A DNA stretch of 8,943 nucleotides from an uncultured Ruminococcus sp. (GTDB taxonomy: Bacteria > Bacillota > Clostridia > Oscillospirales > Ruminococcaceae): contig CALEJX010000276.1 in NCBI GenBank assembly GCA_937898375.1, positions 1 to 8,943 of the forward strand, written 5' to 3'. The translations under genes were made by a program, and so were the position numbers. Below are positions 5,951-8,943 of this stretch, piece by piece. How positions within the stretch are numbered: the first letter of the stretch is position 1; each line of letters opens with the position of its first letter. The notes under the pieces are model-generated. The model saw nothing but the letters and a program-made list of their open reading frames with translations. It ran no database searches and was not told the origin of the DNA.

Positions 5951-6627
5951 AATCCGTATTTTTTATCGAGCCGCTTAAATATCCTGCCGAAAGGCTTTGA
6001 GAGGACGAGCAGGAAGAACACGTTGGAAACGGCGTATATGAGGGTGAAAAAGGCTGACGAGCCAACAAGGGCAAGATATCTGCTGAGAACAAAGGTGTTA
6101 TCAGCCCACAGACAGCTCCACAGATCCATGATAAGAGAGAACGCCGCTCCCGATACAATGCCATAGGTCACAAGGAGGGGCTTGCTTTTTACAAGCTTGT
6201 CAGCAAACATTCCTGCAAAATATCCCGTCAGACCCCATACCAGCATTTGAAAAGGTGTCCACGCACCCTGTCCGAAATAGAAGTTTGAGATAAGTGCGGT
6301 CATTGCGCCCGTCATAAAGCCCGATTCCCTGCCCATATAGAGAGCGGTTATGATGACGATAGCGGTGCAGGGTTTAAACCCCGGCAGAAAGCTGAAAACT
6401 ATCCTGCCGAAAACGGAAAGTGCGGTCATGGCGGCTATTATCACAAGCTGTGTGCTGTCAGAGTGCTTTTTCTCAAAGTGTAGAAAATAGCCTGCCACAG
6501 TAAGAATGGCAAATGCGGCAGTGACGAAAGAATAAAAACGCTCTCTGAAAAATATTATGCCGCCAAAGCACACAAGTGGTATGGCAAGAAGATAGATAAG
6601 CCCCGATACAAGTTTTTTACTGCTCAT
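5941..6627 (-). CDS. ECF transporter S component, CbrT-like (predicted cobalamin-type substrate binding)
   Basis: A 228-residue membrane protein with about six to seven hydrophobic segments (roughly 8-26, 33-50, 60-80, 86-115, 125-145, 150-172, 186-209). It is the substrate-binding subunit of an energy-coupling-factor vitamin transporter. The central block, from GRIVFSFLPGFKPCTAIVII (74-93) through GFMTGAMTALISNFYFGQG to WTPFQMLVWGLTGYFAG, is what I recognise as the family predicted as CbrT, the cobalamin-type S component. This substrate assignment is from memory of the family and stays tentative; other vitamins or precursors are possible. It is the last gene of the operon. Its ATG (6627-6625) lies inside the end of the ATPase gene (11-bp overlap), with AGAGG just upstream, indicating translational coupling. 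The stop codon forms the foot of the shared terminator. Riboswitch control, if any, would lie beyond the window. Confidence 0.82.
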   Translation of the reverse strand: MSSKKLVSGLIYLLAIPLVCFGGIIFFRERFYSFVTAAFAILTVAGYFLHFEKKHSDSTQLVIIAAMTALSVFGRIVFSFLPGFKPCTAIVIITALYMGRESGFMTGAMTALISNFYFGQGAWTPFQMLVWGLTGYFAGMFADKLVKSKPLLVTYGIVSGAAFSLIMDLWSCLWADNTFVLSRYLALVGSSAFFTLIYAVSNVFFLLVLSKPFGRIFKRLDKKYGLKN

Positions 6628-8257
6628 TTTGACCTCTTTTCACCATTGCGAGCCGCTCTCTTGCGGCTGTTGAGGTCACTACACCGCTGAAAAAGCCCCT
6701 TGTGAGCCTTGAGGCGGCGGTGGTGTAAAAACGATTGTGTGCGAAAAACTCCACGGCTTTGTCCTCTGCGGCTATCTTTCCGTCAAAAAGCAGTCCGCAC
6801 CTGTCGCAGTATTGAGCGGCAAATTCAAGGTCATGGGTCACAAGAAGTATAGTTCTGCCCTCGGCTTTAAGGCTCAAAAGGGTATCGCCCAAAGCCTTTT
6901 TGGCGAAGCTGTCCATGCCCTTTGTACACTCGTCAAGGACTATTATTTTCGGGTCGGCAAGAAGAATTTTCCCAAAGGCACATTTCTGTATCTCGCCGCC
7001 GCTGAGATCCCAAGGGTGGCGGTCAAGGAGATGTTCTATGCCCATGCGCTGTGCGACATTTTCCACTGCGGCTTTGTCACCTCTTTGCAAAAGATCCTCA
7101 CGGACGGATTCTTTTACAAACATCGTCACAGGCTCCTGCGGCAAAAATGCAAGCATTTCACGAAAAAGCGAGCCGTTTTTATAGGCTTTCTGCTTTTTGC
7201 CGAAAAGGGAGACCGCACCCATATAAGGCTTGCAAAGACCGCATATCACACGCAGGAGCGTTGATTTTCCGCCACCGTTTGAGCCTAAAAGCCCATAGCA
7301 CTCCCCTTTTCTGATACCAAGGTCACAGCCTTTGAGGATATCGGGGGAGTTTTTTTCATATCTCTGCCACAGGTTTTTGCACTGTAGGGCATAAGGCTCG
7401 GCGCTATCTTTGGTAGCGACAGCCTGCTTTGGAATATCCGTCACGTCAAGCTTTTCAAACTTTGCTCTGCCTTGTCTTACATTGAGAGGCAGGTCATCGC
7501 AAAACCCTGCGAACGCCTTTGCAGTTTCAGGGAGAAAGCCCTCGAGAGCATTCTCTACGAAATATTTTGCGGTCAAGGCAGGCGTACCAAAAAACTCGAT
7601 CTTGCCATTGGCAAGATACAAAATTTTGTCGCAGGAGTCAAAAAGCTCCTCGGGGTCATGCTCGGCAATTATGATAGTAACGCCAATTTCTTTGTTAAGG
7701 CGGTCTAAAATGCCAAGAAGCTCCCTTGCGGCAACAGGGTCAAGCTGTGCGGTAGGCTCGTCAAGAAGCAGGATATCAGGGTCTGTGACCATGACGGAAC
7801 ACAGCGCAACAATCTGTTTCTGACCTCCCGAAAGTGTGGCGATATCCCTGTCATAAAGCGGCTCGATACCGAAAAACGCCGCCATTTCACCAACACGGCT
7901 TTGTATCTCTACGCTTTTCACGCCAAAGCTTTCAAGCCCGAAAGCAAGCTCCGCCGACACTTTGTCACATACCGTCTGGCTGTCAGGGTTTTGCATTACA
8001 AAGCCTATCTTTTCTGCACTTTCTCGGTCAGAAAGTTCGCTTCTGTCCTTACCCATAAGGGTGATGTCGCCCGAAAGCTCGCCCCTTGGGGAAAGCTCTC
8101 TTTTCAGAAGTCTCAGCAAAGTGGATTTTCCGCTTCCCGAAGCGCCGCAGAGCATTATTTTTTCGCCTTTTTCCACTGAAAATGTGCAGTCTGAAACGGC
8201 ATAGTCCGTGCTTTCGTTATATTTGAAAGCTACATTTTTGCAAGACAATATTTCCAT
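6617..8257 (-). CDS. ECF transporter duplicated ATPase (two ABC domains in one chain), CbrU-like
   Basis: A 546-residue cytoplasmic protein that powers the ECF transporter by ATP hydrolysis. It holds two complete ABC nucleotide-binding domains in tandem, replacing the usual EcfA1/EcfA2 pair. Domain 1 has Walker A GASGSGKST (38-46), Q-loop Gln 89, signature LSGGQ (142-146), Walker B DILLLDE (161-167) and switch His 200. Domain 2 has Walker A GSNGGGKST (325-333), Q-loop Gln 374, signature LSGGE (418-422), Walker B KIIVLDE (437-443) and switch His 475. Both sites keep the catalytic Glu, so both look active. In domain 2 the residues after that Glu are CTKGMD instead of the common PT-G-LD pattern. 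The ATG at 8257 has AAGGAG eight bases upstream and overlaps the end of the T-component gene by 28 bp; its own end overlaps the S-component gene by 11 bp. This makes a tightly coupled operon with a dedicated energising module. Confidence 0.93.
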   Translation of the reverse strand: MEILSCKNVAFKYNESTDYAVSDCTFSVEKGEKIMLCGASGSGKSTLLRLLKRELSPRGELSGDITLMGKDRSELSDRESAEKIGFVMQNPDSQTVCDKVSAELAFGLESFGVKSVEIQSRVGEMAAFFGIEPLYDRDIATLSGGQKQIVALCSVMVTDPDILLLDEPTAQLDPVAARELLGILDRLNKEIGVTIIIAEHDPEELFDSCDKILYLANGKIEFFGTPALTAKYFVENALEGFLPETAKAFAGFCDDLPLNVRQGRAKFEKLDVTDIPKQAVATKDSAEPYALQCKNLWQRYEKNSPDILKGCDLGIRKGECYGLLGSNGGGKSTLLRVICGLCKPYMGAVSLFGKKQKAYKNGSLFREMLAFLPQEPVTMFVKESVREDLLQRGDKAAVENVAQRMGIEHLLDRHPWDLSGGEIQKCAFGKILLADPKIIVLDECTKGMDSFAKKALGDTLLSLKAEGRTILLVTHDLEFAAQYCDRCGLLFDGKIAAEDKAVEFFAHNRFYTTAASRLTRGFFSGVVTSTAARERLAMVKRGQNEQ

Positions 8258-8943
8258 TTTATACTCTCCTTTACTTCAAGAATAAATGGGAAAATGCAAA
8301 GCAGTGCGAACATTCCCAAAGGCAAAACGCTGTTTTCAAGCTTTATCACAGGGTAAAAAGCGGCGGACAGCTCGCCCTTTGCGGAAAATATCAGCACTGC
8401 CGCAAAGATAACTGCAAAAGCCGCCGCAAAAACGCCGTCCCATGCTCTGAACTTGAACGAGTGTGCAAAGCTTCGCTTTTGGATACCATAGCCACGGGCT
8501 TTCATTGAAGCGGCTGTGTCCGCTCCCCTTTCAAGCGTGCCTGCGCAAAGGGCTGTGAACACTGTTTGATCTTTTTTCAGGCGGTCAAAACGGCTGTCAG
8601 AGGTGTTCGCCCCTGAGCAGTTCAAAGCGTCCAAAAGCTGTCTGTGAAGCCTTTTTAGCTTTGGGATAAAGCCCATTGTCATTGTTATCACAAGGGCGGC
8701 TTTAGGCGTTTTTCGACCGAAAATGTATAGAAGCTTTTCCCTTGTAAGCACCTTTCCAAGTGCTTTGCACCACATTATCACGGCGGTGAGGGACAGCCCT
8801 GCGGTAAGACCATAAAAAAGTGCTTCCTTTGTATAAGCCTTGCCGTTCACGAAAAAAAGCGGCGTTACGCCCTTGTGTAAAAAAAGGGGATTTGTGATAG
8901 TCAAAACGGCGGTAAGAAAGGTATAGAAAGCAAGGTCCGAAGC
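8230..8943 (-). CDS. ECF transporter transmembrane T component, CbrV-like (5' end outside window)
   Basis: The scaffold membrane subunit that links the S component to the ATPases. The frame stays open to the window edge, giving 237 residues and the stop TAG. The in-frame TTG at 8904 is internal, since the residues before it (ASDLAFYTFLTAVL) continue a membrane helix. The visible part has NPLFLHKGVTPLFFVNG, a hydrophobic segment, a long cytoplasmic stretch, the ARG-type coupling motif MKARGYG near 8485-8505 that contacts the ATPase in EcfT proteins, and two or more C-terminal helices. No defect is visible. It is upstream in the operon and overlaps the duplicated ATPase gene by 28 bp. The promoter, and any riboswitch that would reveal the substrate, lie beyond 8943. 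Confidence 0.88.
   Translation of the reverse strand, partial: ASDLAFYTFLTAVLTITNPLFLHKGVTPLFFVNGKAYTKEALFYGLTAGLSLTAVIMWCKALGKVLTREKLLYIFGRKTPKAALVITMTMGFIPKLKRLHRQLLDALNCSGANTSDSRFDRLKKDQTVFTALCAGTLERGADTAASMKARGYGIQKRSFAHSFKFRAWDGVFAAAFAVIFAAVLIFSAKGELSAAFYPVIKLENSVLPLGMFALLCIFPFILEVKESIKWKYCLAKM

Noticed and set aside
6737..7264. 175-codon plus-strand open frame opposite the second ATPase domain
   Set aside because: The minus strand here encodes intact Walker and signature motifs; the plus-strand product resembles nothing and lacks a ribosome binding site.
8904..8904. TTG at 8904 as start of the ECF T component
   Set aside because: The frame continues to the window edge with hydrophobic residues typical of a membrane helix, so the gene is cut by the window rather than starting there.

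Overview
The window looks like chromosomal DNA of a low-to-mid-GC anaerobic Firmicute, most likely a clostridial gut or rumen bacterium such as Ruminococcus or another Oscillospiraceae. This rests on protein character (bifid-shunt phosphoketolase, PMR1-type P-ATPase, ECF transporter with a duplicated ATPase, XRE regulator fused to a desulfoferrodoxin-like domain), strong AGGAGG-type ribosome binding sites and sigma-A promoters. The genus is inferred, not proven. I saw no tRNA, rRNA, CRISPR array, transposon or prophage gene.

Layout. (1) Positions 1-1418 (+) hold the C-terminal half of a xylulose-5-phosphate/fructose-6-phosphate phosphoketolase, followed by an intrinsic terminator. (2) Positions 1553-2344 (-) encode a seven-helix Bax-inhibitor-1/YccA-family membrane protein that converges on phosphoketolase; the two genes are separated by two hairpin terminators. 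(3) A 232-bp divergent region (2345-2576) carries a near-consensus promoter for the Bax-inhibitor gene and, for the opposite gene, a weak -10 candidate and a 7-bp inverted repeat. (4) Positions 2577-5258 (+) encode a P2-type, calcium-ATPase-like cation pump, probably starting at TTG. (5) Positions 5324-5905 (+) encode an XRE-type DNA-binding domain fused to a complete desulfoferrodoxin/superoxide-reductase-like domain, with its own strong promoter and a dyad over the -10 box. (6) Positions 8943-5941 (-) hold a three-gene ECF vitamin transporter operon (T component, duplicated ATPase, S component) with overlapping reading frames. It converges on the regulator gene and shares a terminator with it. 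Its arrangement and S-component character resemble the predicted cobalamin transporter CbrVUT.

How the genes relate. The divergent pair of a Bax-inhibitor-1 family protein (some members are calcium leak channels) and a calcium-type P-ATPase could be a calcium leak/pump pair; this is inference. The most unusual gene is the HTH-desulfoferrodoxin fusion. It keeps all four cysteines of the desulforedoxin-type iron centre and four of the five ligands of the superoxide-reductase iron centre, but has Asp where the last His is expected. It therefore looks like an iron- or redox-sensing repressor, probably autoregulated. No terminator is visible between the P-ATPase and this regulator, so read-through is possible. 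The two genes at the window edges (phosphoketolase and the ECF T component) are incomplete because the window cuts them.
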